A stretch of 64,000 nt of DNA, taken from the NCBI RefSeq assembly GCF_008274695.1, contig NZ_VTOU01000001.1, positions 62,001-126,000 on the forward strand. The letters run 5' to 3'. The notes beneath the pieces were generated by a model. It made no database searches, was not told the origin of the DNA, and was given only the letters and a program-made list of their open reading frames with translations. Every line of letters begins with the position of its first letter. Position 1 is the stretch's first letter. Shown here piece after piece: positions 63,982-64,000 of this stretch. Position numbers and translations under genes: made by a program. Origin of the DNA: Sphingomonas montanisoli (GTDB lineage Bacteria; Pseudomonadota; Alphaproteobacteria; Sphingomonadales; Sphingomonadaceae).

Positions 63982-64000
63982 GGTCTGCGCTCCACTGATG

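Overview
The window is a gene-dense, high-GC stretch of alphaproteobacterial chromosome, most likely from the Sphingomonadaceae. This is an inference. It rests on the SciP (DUF1153) and RcdA (DUF1465) CtrA-regulator genes, the DUF2794-cysE pair, the rsmI-yraN-gshB-dedA order, a LacI-TonB receptor pair, and GC-rich double-hairpin repeats around a DUF559 gene. No rRNA, CRISPR array, prophage or canonical transposase is seen. No gene-free stretch exceeds 300 bases.

Layout. 1-6.4 kb: a catabolic cluster with a truncated D-aminoacylase-type amidohydrolase, class II aldolase, acyl-CoA dehydrogenase, two SDRs (one a deleted relic), an AMP-forming acyl-CoA ligase and small secreted proteins. 6.4-9.1 kb: a lipoprotein, tRNA-Glu(TTC) and a Dcp-type M3 peptidase. 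9.1-14.2 kb: leucine/isovalerate catabolism (isovaleryl-CoA dehydrogenase, then methylcrotonyl-CoA carboxylase beta and alpha), with a DUF559 nuclease-like gene between two inverted double-hairpin repeats wedged between the carboxylase subunits. 14.2-17.7 kb: DUF2794-cysE, a dispersed inverted repeat, and ahpC-ahpD with divergent oxyR. 17.9-20.4 kb: an overlapping chain pgsA-moaD-moaE-ECF sigma-anti-sigma.

20.5-29.8 kb: an MFS transporter, DUF445, an RND efflux permease and adaptor, a SIMPL protein, GlsB, sciP and an unknown small gene. 29.9-34.4 kb: mnmA, an SDR, purF, hisI, rcdA. 34.4-38 kb: a LacI regulator and TonB-dependent receptor. 38-46.4 kb: dedA, gshB, yraN, rsmI, an LpoA-like lipoprotein, DUF4230, hemW, rdgB, rph, hrcA. 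46.4-56.8 kb: PilZ and CMD proteins, leuA with a probable leucine-rich leader peptide, a GAF-PAS-GGDEF diguanylate cyclase, yceI, ilvB-ilvH-ilvC, miaA and serB. 56.8-64 kb: a second PilZ protein, two divergent SPOR-domain proteins, pyrB with a pyrC that lacks catalytic residues, an SDR and an alpha/beta hydrolase.

Most of the window is core metabolism and housekeeping: branched-chain amino acid synthesis and breakdown, cysteine, serine, histidine, purine and pyrimidine synthesis, tRNA modification, nucleotide sanitation, peroxide defence and cell-cycle control. The strongest unusual signal is the DUF559/double-hairpin unit at 11.9-12.4 kb. It resembles a REP/RAYT-style arrangement with a Vsr-like nuclease in place of a transposase, and is translationally fitted into a catabolic operon.
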